A stretch of DNA of 64,000 nt from Lacrimispora xylanolytica. GTDB taxonomy: Bacteria; Bacillota; Clostridia; Lachnospirales; Lachnospiraceae. This document shows, one piece after another, positions 63,930 through 64,000 of the stretch (its first letter is position 1; each line of letters begins with the position of its first letter). Under the pieces are notes generated by a model, which was not told the DNA's origin, did no database searches, and worked only from the letters and a program-made list of their open reading frames with translations. The translations under genes were made by a program, and so were the position numbers. The stretch spans positions 1,597,001 to 1,661,000 of the forward strand of contig NZ_CP113524.1 in assembly GCF_026723765.1 (NCBI RefSeq), given 5' to 3'.

Positions 63930-64000
63930 ATGGCGAACGGATACGATGCAGATGTAATTGTAATAGGTGCAGGAGGCGGCGGAGGGGTAATCGCAAAGGA
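63930..64000 (+). CDS. GMC-type oxidoreductase, 3' end beyond window
   Basis: Only the first 23 codons are present: a polar start, then VIVIGAGGGGGV, the glycine-rich FAD-binding loop. TTGGAGG is the ribosome site. With the preceding small-subunit gene it likely forms a sugar or polyol dehydrogenase. The window ends before any substrate-domain residue can be seen. Confidence 0.7.
   Translation, partial: MANGYDADVIVIGAGGGGGVIAK

Overview
The window reads as a chromosomal segment of an anaerobic Firmicute, most likely a Lachnospiraceae member of the Lacrimispora/Lachnoclostridium type. This is an inference from moderate GC, strong AGGAGG ribosome sites, crotonate/butyrate-type genes with paired Etf proteins, LplBC-type sugar importers, GH67 xylan degradation and YeeE/TusA sulfur genes. 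No rRNA, tRNA, CRISPR array, transposase or phage gene was found. The thiolase at the left edge and a GMC-type flavoprotein at the right edge are cut by the window.

Region 1 (1-13361) is one long co-directional operon that appears to carry lactate to butyryl-CoA: thiolase, crotonase, 3-hydroxybutyryl-CoA dehydrogenase, LarA-type lactate racemase, a GlcD-type FAD dehydrogenase, butyryl-CoA dehydrogenase with EtfBA, lactate permease, then a second EtfB, a ferredoxin-domain EtfA and a second GlcD-type dehydrogenase (the LctBCD arrangement of electron-confurcating lactate dehydrogenase). An alpha/beta hydrolase with its own promoter follows. Then comes a gene-poor stretch of about 800 bp with hairpins and decayed coding fragments, a subtilase without a signal peptide, and an anchored protein of unknown function.

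Region 2 (17964-35982) is carbohydrate uptake. A leftward set (GH67 alpha-glucuronidase, solute-binding lipoprotein, two permeases, and a DUF5060/DUF4038-type glycosidase) looks like glucuronoxylan-fragment utilisation, with a divergent AraC regulator. A small kinase-like protein and an orphan siderophore-type binding lipoprotein follow. A membrane-bound AraC sensor is divergent from an LplB/LplC/lipoprotein importer with two Gfo/Idh/MocA oxidoreductases; a tandem direct repeat lies between them.

Region 3 (36086-40200) is sulfur handling: TusA, a LysR regulator, a YeeE/YedE transporter split into two genes with a second TusA between them, and a thioredoxin-reductase-like protein with a degenerate thioredoxin tail. 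A second sulfur locus (59056-61793) pairs an ArsR-type repressor with a four-module CoA-disulfide-reductase/rhodanese/TusA/DsrE-like protein.

Region 4 (40281-52066) is glucan synthesis: a BcsA-like GT2 enzyme with a PilZ domain, divergent from a cyclic beta-1,2-glucan synthase-like system split into a 1934-residue GT84 protein and a 797-residue GH94 protein, then an HD-domain hydrolase. The 430-bp intergenic leader holds an extended -10 promoter and a strong terminator upstream of the synthase.

Region 5 (52151-57249) pairs LysR and ApbE with a divergent FMN reductase and an FMN-reductase/FMN-binding/FAD fusion, probably a soluble enoate (fumarate-reductase-like) reductase flavinylated by ApbE. 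The rest holds a secreted phosphodiesterase-like protein with a jacalin-like tail, a small GNAT protein, a helical protein of unknown function, and the start of a GMC-type dehydrogenase pair.
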